Shown here piece by piece: positions 1 to 10,025 of a stretch of 64,000 nucleotides of DNA. The notes beneath the pieces were generated by a model, which saw only the letters and a list, made by a program, of their open reading frames with translations, was not told where the DNA came from and did not search any database. The translations under genes and the position numbers were made by a program. Origin of the DNA: Akebia trifoliata (lineage: Eukaryota; Streptophyta; Magnoliopsida; Ranunculales; Lardizabalaceae); contig CM030715.1 in NCBI GenBank assembly GCA_017979445.1, positions 28,869,169 to 28,933,168 on the forward strand, in the 5' to 3' direction. Positions within the stretch are counted from its first letter, which is position 1, and each line of letters starts with the position of its first letter.

Positions 1-700
1 GAGATGGAATCTCCATTTCAACTGGCAAGACTGCTTCCATGCCATACACTAAGGAGTAGGAAGTAGCTCCGGTAGAGGATCGAACTGAAGTTCGATATGC
101 CCATAAGGCAAATGGTAGTTTTTCTGACCAATCTCGATGTGATTGACACATTTTTCTGAGGATAGTCTTAATATTCTTATTAGCTGCTTCAACTGCTCCG
201 TTAGTCTGAGGTCGGTAAGGAGATGATTTATGGTGTGAGATCTTGAACTTTGAACACAATTTGATAACCTCAGCTTTAAAGTGTGACCCATTATCGGATA
301 TCAACTCCGAAGGTACCCCATATCGACTGATGATGTTTGTTTGAATAAACTTTGCAACTCGAGACGCAGTGAGGACAACATAAGAGGCAGCTTCGACCCA
401 TTTGGTAAAATAATCGATGGCAACTAGAATGTATTCATACCCGTTTGATGCCTTAGGTGATATTTTACCAATAATGTCAATTCCCCAGATTGAGAATGGC
501 CATGGTGAAGTCAGACCCACTAATTGGGATGGCGGCACATGTATCAGGTTCGCATGTATTTGACACTTATGACAGGTTTTGACCATGTGATGACAATCTG
601 TTTCCATCGTGGGCCAATAATATCCTTGTCTCATAATCTTCTTAGCTAACATTTTCCCACTCATGTGAGGGCCACATTCTCCTGAATGTAGTTCAATCAT
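1..700 (-). pseudogene. Integrase of the Ogre-type element (zinc finger plus DDE core, partial)
   Basis: The minus frame is open from an ATG at 700 to the window edge. It holds the HHCC zinc finger (HSGECGPH...CHKCQIH), then the catalytic core with first Asp in WGIDIIG, second Asp in LISDNGSHF and Glu in GAVEAANK. It ends near GMEAVLPVEMEIPS at base 1, where the C-terminal domain would follow. Just upstream in the same frame are two TAA stops, at about 709 and 715, cutting it off from the rest of pol. Function in the family is joining cDNA to host DNA. Unlike the rest of pol, this part is uninterrupted for about 230 codons. Confidence 0.85.
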
Positions 701-712
701 TATCTGTTAAGC

Positions 713-1093
713 TTAATCTTCATCAACACACGACAAGTGAATCCCATCATAAGACCTTTTGTATAAGCTTCCTACGCATAGGATAAATTGATATGCTAAC
801 CTTAGTAGGGTCTGTCGTTCTTTCCTCGATGCTTCTTCCGGAAATTCTTGTTTTTCCAATACTTTCCTTATGTCTGTATACCATGGCTTTCCATCGGGTA
901 ATCGAGTAGCAATATTGATCTGATGACAGTATGCGGGTTTGTCTTTGACTTCAACCGTGATCGGCCTTAATTCCATGCCAGGGGGCAAATGGATCATTGA
1001 AGATAAAGTTGCTAAGGAGTCAGCAAATCTGTTATCCTCCCTTGACAAGTGCTGAAACAGGATAGTTTTAAACTTACTGACTAAGTTTAGCAA
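713..1093 (-). pseudogene. RNase H-integrase spacer of Ogre-type pol, unit A
   Basis: A 126-residue stretch that starts with the tail of the second RNase H (VSKFKTILFQHLSREDN, then RFADSLATLSS) and continues into the linker before the integrase zinc finger. It ends at TAA just after CVDED. It lies in a different frame from the RNase H segment at 1087-2145. The matching stretch in unit B is at about 2950-3330 and is itself broken by indels near 3080-3095. Confidence 0.7.
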
Positions 1094-2145
1094 ATATCAT
1101 GATAGGGTTTCAACTTTTCATCCCTAGTCTTCCATTCTTCCAATGACTGATGTATGACCAAGGCTGAATCCCCGAAAACCTCAATTTCTGTAATGCCCAG
1201 GTTCAAAGTAGCTTCGAGCCCTGCGATGCACGCCTCATATTCAGCTGTGTTATTAGTGTTCGAAAAAGCTAACTTAATAGCGATAGGAATATGACACCCT
1301 TCTGGAGATAACAAGACTGCCCCTATTCCATACCCATTTTGATTGGCTGCTCCATCAAAGTATAACTGCCATGTTTGGTTCTGCGATTCTTCTTTAACGT
1401 GCAAGATGTTCTTATTTGGGAATTGATCGACAGGCCTTATTCCTTCTACTACAGGGTGATCTGCCAAGTATTCTGCTACAGCTCTCCCCTTGATGGATTT
1501 CTGCGTAACATGCGTGATGTCAAACTCTGATAGCAACAATAACCATCGTGCGGTTCTCCCTGTCAATGCCGGTTTCTCAAAAAGATACTTGAGAGGATCC
1601 ATCCGAGATAATAGGATAATTGAATGAGACAGCATATAATGCCGGAGTCTCTGAGTAGCCCATACCAATGCTAAGCAGGTTTTCTCCAAGGATGAATATT
1701 TTCGTTCATACTCTAACATCTTCTTACTGATGTAGTAGATGGCCCTTTCTTTGCGAGTATCTTTGTCATACTGTGCAAGCATGCATCCCATAGCTTCTTC
1801 TGTGACTGACAGATAAAGAAGAAGTGGCTCACCCGGTGTAGGTGGGACCAAAATAGGTGGGTTTGAAAGATACTCCTTGACTTTGTCGAAAGCCTTTTGA
1901 CATTGCTCATTCCAAACTATTGGCTCATTCTTCTTGAGAAGCTTGAAAATAGGTTCGCAGACATTGGTAAGTTGAGCGATGAACCTACTAACATACTGGA
2001 TTCTGCCCAGAAAACCTCGAATCTGCTTTTCAGTCTCGGGCGGTGGCATCTCTTGGATAGCTTTAATCTTTACAGGGTCTATTTTGATCCCTCTCTGACT
2101 GACTACAAACCCCAATAACTTTCCAGAAGTTACTCCGAATACCAC
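1087..2145 (-). pseudogene. RT end, RNase H and archaeal-type RNase H, unit A
   Basis: This 352-residue reading frame begins in the RT thumb (GKLLGFVVSQRGIKIDP). It continues through the first RNase H (LLLYLSVTEEAMGCMLAQ, then KYSSLEKTCLALVWATQRLRHYM, about residues 105-175) and ends with a second RNase H (about residues 255-350). The second has FDGAANQNGYGIG, then AEYEACIAGLEA, then VFGDSALVIHQ, giving the expected D-E-D acidic residues. That second domain is the archaeal-like RNase H described for Tat-lineage elements. It is the best preserved stretch of pol here; unit B carries the same domains broken into three frames. Confidence 0.8.
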
Positions 2146-2155
2146 ATTTCTGTGG

Positions 2156-2935
2156 TTAAGCGGAGTTGGTACTTTGAATCCTTGTGAGAAATTTTTTTAA
2201 CGCTGTAATATGCCCTAGTCGTTCTTTGGATTTGACTATCATATCATCTACATAGACTTCGACCTCTTTGTGTATCATGTCATGTAGTAAAGTCGTGGCT
2301 GCTCTTTGATAGGTAGCTCCAGCGTTCTTCAAACCAAAAGGCATGATGACCTTGTAGCAGAAGGTCCCCCACTGTGTGATGAACGACGTCTTTTGCATAT
2401 CTCGAGGATCCATCTTTATCTGATTGTACCCTGAAAATCCATCCATGAAAGAAAACAACGCGTGACCTGCTGTACTGTCTACTAGAACATCTATGTGTGG
2501 TAAAGGGAAACTATCCTTTGGGCTTGCTTTGTTTAAGTCTCTAAAATCCACACACATTCTAACTTTTCCATCCTTTTTCGGCACCGGGACGACATTGGCA
2601 ATCCACTCAGGGTATTCTACTACTTCTAAAAATCCAGCGTTAATCTGCTTTGTAATTTCTATTTCTTCTTTGATTTTCAAAGTCCACTCAGGTGATATTT
2701 TACCAATAATGTCAATTCCCCAGATTGAGAATGGCCATGGTGAAGTCAGACCCACTAATTGGGATGGCGGCACATGTATCAGGTTCGCATGTATTTGACA
2801 CTTATGACAGGTTTTGACCATGTGATGACAATCTGTTTCCATCGTGGGCCAATAATATCCTTGTCTCATAATCTTCTTAGCTAACATTTTCCCACTCATG
2901 TGAGGGCCACATTCTCCTGAATGTAGTTCAATCAT
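2156..2935 (-). pseudogene. Chimeric ORF: integrase zinc finger fused to RT at the duplication junction
   Basis: The first about 80 residues are the integrase N-terminus (MIELHSGECGPHMSGKM, then CHKCQIH, then SIWGIDIIGKIS). From there the frame continues without a break into RT (PEWTLKIKEE, VRMCVDFRDLNKASPKDSF, FMDGFSGYNQIKMDP, then VYVDDMIVKSK with the catalytic YVDD). The fusion is created by the tandem duplication at about 2690 and is not a natural polyprotein order. The frame is lost at about 2165 by a 1-base indel relative to unit B. Confidence 0.85.
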
Positions 2936-4918
2936 TATCTGTTAAGCTTAATCTTCATCAACACACGACAAGTGAATCCCATCATAAGACCTTTTGTATA
3001 AGCTTCCTACGCACAGGATAAATTGAGATGCTAACTTAGTAGGGTCTGTCGTTCTTTCCTCGATGCTTCTTCCGGAATTCTTGTTTTTTTCCAACTTTCC
3101 TTATGTCTGTATACCATGGCTTTCCATCGGGTAATCGAGTAGCAATATTGATCTGATGACAGTATGCGGGTTTGTCTTTGACTTCAACCGTGATCGGCCT
3201 TAATTCCATGCCAGGGGGCAAATGGATCATTGAAGATAAAGTTGCTAAGGAGTCAGCAAATCTGTTATCCTCCCTTGACAAGTGCTGAACAGGATAGTTT
3301 AAAACTACTGACTAAGTTTAGCAAATATCATGATAGGGTTTCAACTTTTCATCCCTAGTCTTCCATTCTTCCAATGACTGATGTATGACCAAGGCTGAAT
3401 CCCCGAAAACCTCAATTTTTGTAATGCCCAGGTTCAAAGCAGCTTCGAGCCCTGCGATGCACGCCTCATATTCAGCTGTGTTATTAGTGTTCGAAAAAGC
3501 TAACTTAATAGCGATAGGAATATGACACCCTTCTGGAGATAACAAGACTGCCCCTATTCCATACCCATTTTGATTGGCTGCTCCATCAAAGTATAACTGC
3601 CATGTTTGGTTCTGCGGTTCTTCTTTAACGTGCAAGATGTTCTCATCTGGGAATTGATCGACAGGCCTTATTCCTTCTACTACAGGGTGATCTGCCAAGT
3701 ATTCTGCTACATACAGCTCTCCCCTTGATGGATTTCTGCGTAACATGCGTGATGTCAAACTCTGATAGCAACAATAACCATCGTGCGGTTCTCCCTGTCA
3801 ATGCCGGTTTCTCAAAAAGATACTTGAGAGGATCCATCCGAGATAATAGGATAATTGAATGAGACAGCATATAATGCCGGAGTCTCTGAGTAGCCCATAC
3901 CAATGCTAAGCAGGTTTTCTCCAAGGATGAATATTTTCGTTCATACTCTAACATCTTCTTACTGATGTAGTAGATGGCCCTTCTTTGCGAGTATCTTTGT
4001 CATACTGTGCAAGCATGCATCCCATAGCTTCTTCTGTGACTGACAGATAAAGAAGAAGTGGCTCACCCGGTGTAGGTGGGACCAAAATAGGTGGGGTTGA
4101 AAGATTACTCCTTGACTTGTCGAAAGCCTTTTGACATTGCTCATTCATTCAAACTATTGGCTTCATTCTTCTTGAGAAGCTTGAAAATAGGTTCGCAGAC
4201 ATTGGTAAGTTGAGCGATGAACCTACTAACATACTGGATTCTGCCCAGAAAACCTCGAATCTGCTTTTCAGTCTCGGGCGGTGGCATCTCTTGGATAGCT
4301 TTAATCTTTACAGGGTCTATTTTGATCCCTCTCTGACTGACTACAAACCCCAATAACTTTCCAGAAGTTACTCCGAATACACATTTCTGTGGGTTAAGGC
4401 GGAGTTGGTACTTTTGAATCCTTGTGAGAAATTTTTTTAACGCTGTAATATGCCCTAGTCGTTCTTTGGATTTGACTATCATATCATCTACATAGACTTC
4501 GACCTCTTTGTGTATCATGTCATGTAGTAAAGTCGTGGCTGCTCTTTGATAGGTAGCTCCAGCGTTCTTCAAACCAAAAGGCATGATGACCTTGTAGCAG
4601 AAGGTCCCCCACTTGTGTGATGAACGACGTCTTTTGCATATCTCGAGGATCCATCTTTATCTGATTGTACCCTGAAAATCCATCCATGAAAGAAAACAAC
4701 GCGTGACCTGCTGTACTGTCTACTAGAACATCTATGTGTGGTAAAGGGAAACTATCCTTTGGGCTTGCTTTGTTTAAGTCTCTAAAATCCACACACATTC
4801 TAACTTTTCCATCCTTTTTCGGCACCGGGACGACATTGGCAATCCACTCAGGGTATTCTACTACTTCTAAAAATCCAGCGTTAATCTGCTTTGTAATTTC
4901 TTCTTTGATTTTCAAAGT
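2691..4918. repeat. Direct tandem duplication, unit B
   Basis: Second copy of the block at 454-2690. By eye the copies differ by about 7-8 substitutions and at least 15 small insertions or deletions, many in short homopolymers. Both share the two TAA stops upstream of the integrase ATG and the stop ending the second RNase H, so those breaks are older than the duplication. Confidence 0.9.
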
Positions 4919-5062
4919 CCATTCCGGCTTCATACGTCGAAGTTTCTGTTTGATTGGTCGAGCATCAGGATATAATGGAATCCGATGTTGGACAATATCT
5001 ATGCTTACCCCCGGCATATCCTCGTAAGACCATGCGAACACGTCTTTGAACTTTCTGAGCAA
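2941..5062 (-). pseudogene. Reverse transcriptase and RNase H domains, unit B
   Basis: RT begins near 5062 with LRKFKDVFAWSYEDMPG, the usual start of the plant gypsy RT region. It continues through PEWTLKIKEEITKQINAGF and CVDFRDLNKASP; the frame breaks at about 4613 through an extra T. It resumes at 4584 with MPFGLKNAGATYQRA and the catalytic VYVDDMIVKSK, runs to 4141, then breaks again. First RNase H is at 3643-4148 in two frames, second RNase H at 3318-3758. A 4-base insertion (3713-3716 region) puts the two RNase H parts in different frames. The domain order is standard, so this unit is the original arrangement. Confidence 0.8.
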
Positions 5063-5792
5063 GTCTACTATCCCTTTGCGTTCATCGGGAGATAAAGTGA
5101 CCCATATCCGAATTTCTTAAGGACTTTCTTTTGTTCCGAGGTTAATAACCTCTACTTCCTCTATTAGAGGTTGAGCTTGACGTTCCTCTTCTTGTTTAAG
5201 TAATTTGATTATTTCAGGGGGAGGTTCTTCGTCAGAAGACTCTCCCTCCGAAACCAGATTATTAGTCGGGGTAATCAAAAATTTCTTTCATTTCATTGAA
5301 AAGAGATGGGGTAACATGACTCATTGCAAACTTGAAAGACTCACTCGACTCAGTAGGAAAAACAGACTCACTAGAAATAACAGACTCAGCAGAAACAACT
5401 AACTTACTCGACTTATCAGAAATAAATGACTCGACTGGCATGTCAGACAGAACAGGACTAATGGGACTGACAGACCCAGCCTTGACATGTAACACAGGAC
5501 TGATTACATGATAGTTTGATAGAGACCCAACAACGGGTTTGATTACAGACTGAGGATTTGGGATTCCTTTCTCAACTGACAACACTAAAATACTATGGTC
5601 TTCAATGAATAGCCTATCGATGTTGAGGGAGTCTAGATCGAGCTGCCAGTCTTCAACTTTCTTCTCCTTAACTTCTATGCTTGCTTCATTTTCGGGCCAT
5701 TCCATGCCAAAGAAGATTTCAAACCCCGGCAGACGAGTACCTGTGATGTGATCAATGAACGGCTCTGGGAACCCACAGTAGCGGAAGTTTTC
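5063..5792 (-). pseudogene. Protease-RT interval of the Ogre-type element
   Basis: A 147-residue segment (5262-5705), rich in Ser, Val and Glu, ends in NEMKEIFDYPD followed by two TAA codons. In another frame, 5060-5250 reads EGESSDEEPPPEIIKLLKQ and, after one more TAA near 5118, the lead-in to RT. Several stops concentrate here. Ogre elements are described as carrying an intron between protease and RT, so part of this interval may be intronic and not decayed coding DNA; I could not fix splice sites. Confidence 0.5.
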
Positions 5793-6871
5793 TCATTCTT
5801 TTACAAAATAACCATTGAGAGTCTTTCGATAGAGCTTCATTTTGATGAGATCTGCGGTACGCCTTTGCCTTTTAGCGATGGCCTTATCCCGTTTTGTCTT
5901 CCAATATTGGGCCCAATCTTCCTTAGTAGGCTTATACCCTAATCCGAATGTGCTAATGGCCCCTTTAATCACTGGTGCCTCTTTAACACGTTGCTGCTTG
6001 CGACCTAAGTCCATACCAGGGAAGAATCTACTTTTCTTGAATATATTGGCCATGTAACAATTATAGGTATTTTCCATTGGAAAATACTCTTTCATGGCTT
6101 GATCCCATTGGACTGAGCATATCTTTTCAAATTCGAACCCACTGAGCTCTATCCCCTGTCGTTCTGGTTGAATCTCAAGCAACGACTCATCCTTAGCCTC
6201 AGTATTATTTATGATCCCTATAATTTCAGCATCTCCATGAAGAGTAATCACCAGTCCATCCTTGATAAATTTGACATTCTGGTGTAGCGTAGAAGGGATG
6301 ACTTTGATCTGGTGTAACCATGGTCTCCCTAACAGTAAATTGAAAGAAGACTGGATGTCAATAACTTGAAATTCCACAGGGAATTCGGCTATGCCAGTGG
6401 ACAGTCGAAGGTGCAAAATTCCCAGTACATCCCTTTTGGTGTTATCATAGGCTCTAACACCTTGATTAGTAGGTTTGAGATCTTCAGCCTTAAATCCGAG
6501 ACAAGTAGCCGTTTTCAACGGGCAAATGTTTAGTGCACTCCCGTTATCAATCAAAACTAAAGGTACCCTCATTCCGTTACAGTCAACTGTAATGTGCAGC
6601 GGCTTAGTATGGCTTGCCCCTTCTTTTGGGAGATCTGAGTCCGAAAAGGATAGGATATTCTCCACGTAAGTTGCCCCCACTGTACTGGCCAGCTGATCTG
6701 GAGAAGTATCAAGGGAGACTTGGGGGCTGTGTTTAGTGCTTTGAGAACAGCCTCCCTATGAGCAGTGGAAGCCATTAGTAAACCCCATACTGAGATATTG
6801 GCCCCTGATTTTTTCAATTGTTTGATCACAGAGTTATCTTCTTCGATGCTTTCCTTAGTGGGATCGTCTCC
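5793..6871 (-). pseudogene. Aspartic protease region of the Ogre-type element
   Basis: After the gag stop the same frame goes on through KESIEEDNSVIKQLKKSGANI. A 1-base loss near 6705 shifts it into the frame of 5793-6680. There the protease motif VLIDNGSALNICP is followed by FNLLLGRPWLHQ, which closes the fold. The active-site triad reads DNG, not the more usual DTG or DSG. The region ends in a basic tail (KRDKAIAKRQRRTADLIKMKLYRK) before the protease-RT interval. In the family it cleaves the polyprotein. Confidence 0.75.
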
Positions 6872-8638
6872 CTATTTTCTTGCTAGGACTGCAGGATTAT
6901 CAACACAGAGTTCTTGTGGCTTAAAAACTCTTCCACCTCGAGTCATATGTCTAACTTCATCACAGAAAAGGGAGAAGGGCTCATCTTCTTCAGTCAACAC
7001 GTATGGATCTTCGTCTGTTAAAGGTACAGGATTTTTCAGATTCATTTGGGCCAACAAGTAACTAGTGAACGCGAGACTATCGTAACGAGGCAGAGACAAA
7101 CAATAGGTATCATCCGAGGTTAAATCGAATGGTTCATAGTTTGTGGTGAAAACCTCGTCAGTGAAGGTTATCCCGGCAATTGGGTAACTAGGCGGTTTAA
7201 CTTGGGTTGGATGGATGAGAGAAACAGGGTCAAATGGTAATGGGGTGTGAGAAACCATGTTCAGGGTCGGTGGAGGTTGATGGGTAGGTAGTGGATTAGT
7301 GGTGACATTTTGTGGGCTAGGGATCGTGATCTTTTTGTTATCAATAAGGTTTTGAATGGCATGGCGCAGGTTGATACATCGATCCGTGTGATGGCCAGGA
7401 TTTTGATGAAATTCATAGAATAAGTTGGGGTTGTGTCCAGCTGGCAATGGATTTGGTAAAGGTCGGGGTTGAATTGGGGTAAGCAACCCTTTCTTCAACA
7501 ATTTATGCAAAGCTACGGTAAAGGTCATCCCTAGATTGGTAAATTGTCGCGGAGTTCGAGGTTGACTCGGGTGAACCTGGTTATTATTCTGGGCTGGGGG
7601 TTGAGCTGGGGTAACTGAGGTATTGGCGATGTAAGTATGGTTGATGTTGGGTTTGGGAACATACGGTTTCTTAGGCTTGTTATCTGGGGGGTTAGAAAGG
7701 ATTCTAGAGGCAAATGCATCCTCAGGTTGGCTCCTTGCTTGCAACAATGATTCAAAAGTAGGGAGGTATTGGGCCACTAGGTGTTGAGCATATCCTTGAG
7801 AGAGGTTCTTTAGGATAATTACTACTTGTTCTTTCTTAAAAGATCTATCCCACATTTGAAAAGCCTTGGCCCTCCAACGACCAATGAAATCAGTGAATGT
7901 CTCCCCATTTTTCTGTTTAGTTGCTTCCAAATCCCTTCTTGAAGTCTCAATTTCGGTACTGTACTTATACTGATGCTAGAAGGCCTTTGACATGTTTTTC
8001 CATGTACCCACAGTAACTGGATCTTGAGACATTAGCCACCGTAGTGCTGATCCCGATAGAGTTCTTTGGAACAACAATGTCATTTGTTCGTCGCTGAGTC
8101 CCATAGTGCGCATGTTGGTAACATACACCTTAAGATGTGTTTTTGCACACCCTGTCCCACTGAACTTGTCCATTTCAGGCATCACAAACTTTTCTTGCAA
8201 ATGGATTCTAGGGATGCGATTCAAAGCTTCAATGCCTGCTGCGATTTCATCAATACCCTTTATACTCTTCATCGCTAACTCCAATTGAGACATTCTATTA
8301 GATAATGCCGGATTCTCATCAACATACTCTTCATCTCCGTCGAGCTCGAAGACTTCCCGTGGACGTTTCTCTTCAACTTTTTTCCCTTTTGGATAATCTA
8401 AAGGAATTCCCGTCGATTCTGAGGTCTGTTCCAACATTTCCACTTTACCTTTTATATTGCTGATATCATTGGCAAAGGCTGCCAAGATCTTACGGATCTC
8501 TGTGAGCTCAGATTCTGAAGCCATCTCTGCTTGTTGACTTGGTACTGTGGTTCTTTCTAATCGACTGGACTTACGACTCCAACTAGGAGGTGGACGCTTG
8601 AGTTTGGGCGCAATGATAATCCTATATGACCCCATCAA
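6872..8638 (-). pseudogene. Gag of the Ogre-type element with one internal amber stop
   Basis: One minus frame runs from 8638 to a TAG at 6872-6874, interrupted only by a TAG at 7976-7978. The N-terminus is basic and carries a heptad-like segment (ELTEIRKILAAFANDISNIKGKVEMLEQ). The capsid-type core follows (EKFVMPEMDKFSGTG, GSALRWLMSQDPVTVGTW, then ETFTDFIGRWRAKAF and QMWDRSFKKEQVVII). A proline/asparagine-rich region follows, and a short Cys/His cluster near FYEFHQNPGHHTDRCINL that resembles a degenerate zinc knuckle. The closing TAG is followed in the same frame by protease-region sequence. It would form the virus-like particle. Confidence 0.8.
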
Positions 8639-8831
8639 AGGTAGATTCAGTCAATTTCAGTATTAGCCCCTTGATAACATTTTTAAGAATCACTTTATTG
8701 AGGTTTGTGCACCAATCCATTAATTAATCCATTCACACAATGAGTATTTGAAAAGAAGATATTTATTCAAAAAGAAAGATAGTTTTATTGAAAATGATTG
8801 ACAAACAATATGTTCTTATTAAAAATATCTT
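8639..8831. other. ORF1-gag spacer
   Basis: AT-rich stretch of about 190 bases between ORF1 and gag on the minus strand. No coding frame or structural motif seen. Confidence 0.5.
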
Positions 8832-10025
8832 TCAACAAATTTGATTTGAACTATTTTTACATGGACGCTTGGCTTTGTCTTGATGGTCATTAGGATTGCT
8901 GTCAGGCTTGACCCTCTTAGCTCTAACAACTGGCTCTCTGAATTCTGCTGGTCCATCTGGATACCCTAAGGTGCGCTTGTTCCAAGCTTTCTCAATGAGG
9001 TGTACTAACTTTTCAGTCAAGGGCTCGGGGGGAAAGAAAGCTTTGTGCTGAGGTAAGGATAACTCTGTAGGTACATCGTATTGTTCTGGGATCATATTAG
9101 GATGGTAAAAAGATGTTTCTTCTAAACCAATCAGACGGACATAGTAGGATCCTTTGGTTCTTAGAACAGGGGGATCAGTCATCCACTAGGGGCACCTAAA
9201 ATTGATATAATAGGCGAGGCGAGAGTCTAACCACTTGCTCCAAGCTTTGACTGAGTTGTGACGCACTAACAGGTTTCTCTTGGAAAAATGTTCTGGCCCA
9301 TATTCGAGGTTTGAAGGAACCTCTACGATTTTGAGACGGTCACAAAGCCACATATAGAGTAAGTAGGGGCTTCCTTTGAAGTTTTCCCGCTCACCATTTT
9401 TTATGGCATCTAACCCTGAGAAGGTTTCAGCTAAGATTAGAGGTACTGGGTTGGCTTTCCTTGAGAGTTGAGAGGCTATATCTATGAAGGATTCAGGGAT
9501 AGTTTTGCCATCACTATTGGAGGTCAGTATGTATTGGGCTAGAATTCCTAGGCACAATCGATAGTCTCTAGTGGCTCGCCAGGCTTCGGGTTTTACATTG
9601 ATAGGGTGACTGCGGGAGCGATACGGGCCCAGTAACGGTACTAAGTTTAATCTCCCGTCATTGACTAAGACTTTGGCTTCTTCCTTTAAAATGTTTAGCC
9701 CTGTGGCGAGTTCACCAGAATATCCAATTTTCAATGAGGGCCTGACTAGGGGACTTGAAGTGGATATCCTCATGATGCCGCAATAATCCTCGTGAGTAGG
9801 GCATAAATGCATGTACCCCATATGGAATATGTAAATATAGGGGTTCCATCGCTTAGCCATAGCATGTAAGAGGTTCCAGTCTATCTCAAACTCATGGAAG
9901 TAAAGAGCACTCCTCAACATGAATCTCCCAAAATTGATCTTCTCTACAGGGTGCATTCCTATAACGGTTGTTTTGACTAACTGATCGATTGGGTTGTCGC
10001 CAGCGGCTAACATCCTGGTTGACAC
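8832..10025 (-). pseudogene. ORF1 upstream of gag, Ogre-type, with one amber stop
   Basis: One minus frame of 398 codons, broken only by a TAG at 9186-9188 (CP, stop, then WMTDPPVLRTKGSYYVRL). The N-terminal half reads KINFGRFMLRSALYFHEFEIDWNL, then HMGYMHLCPTHEDYCGIM, resembling the plant mobile-domain-like proteins (annotated in databases as DUF7745 or similar) found as ORF1 of Ogre elements. The C-terminal end is basic (VRAKRVKPDSNPN, then KAKRPCKNS). Its function in the element is not known. The stop fits a G-to-A change in a Trp codon. The family assignment is from memory of conserved words. Confidence 0.7.

Larger units (their letters stand above)
454..2690. repeat. Direct tandem duplication, unit A (about 2.24 kb)
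   Basis: Bases 454-2690 are repeated almost unchanged as 2691-4918. The unit covers the end of the integrase zinc-finger region, the spacer, both RNase H domains and most of RT. At the junction near 2690 the minus-strand reading goes from integrase (IDIIGKIS) straight into RT (PEWTLKIKEE). Unit A has a 6-base insertion near 2660 giving EEIEITK where unit B has EEITK. Confidence 0.9.

Noticed and set aside
49..291. 80-residue open frame on the minus strand
   Set aside because: It is out of frame with the integrase core, which is open across the same bases with the expected DDE residues.
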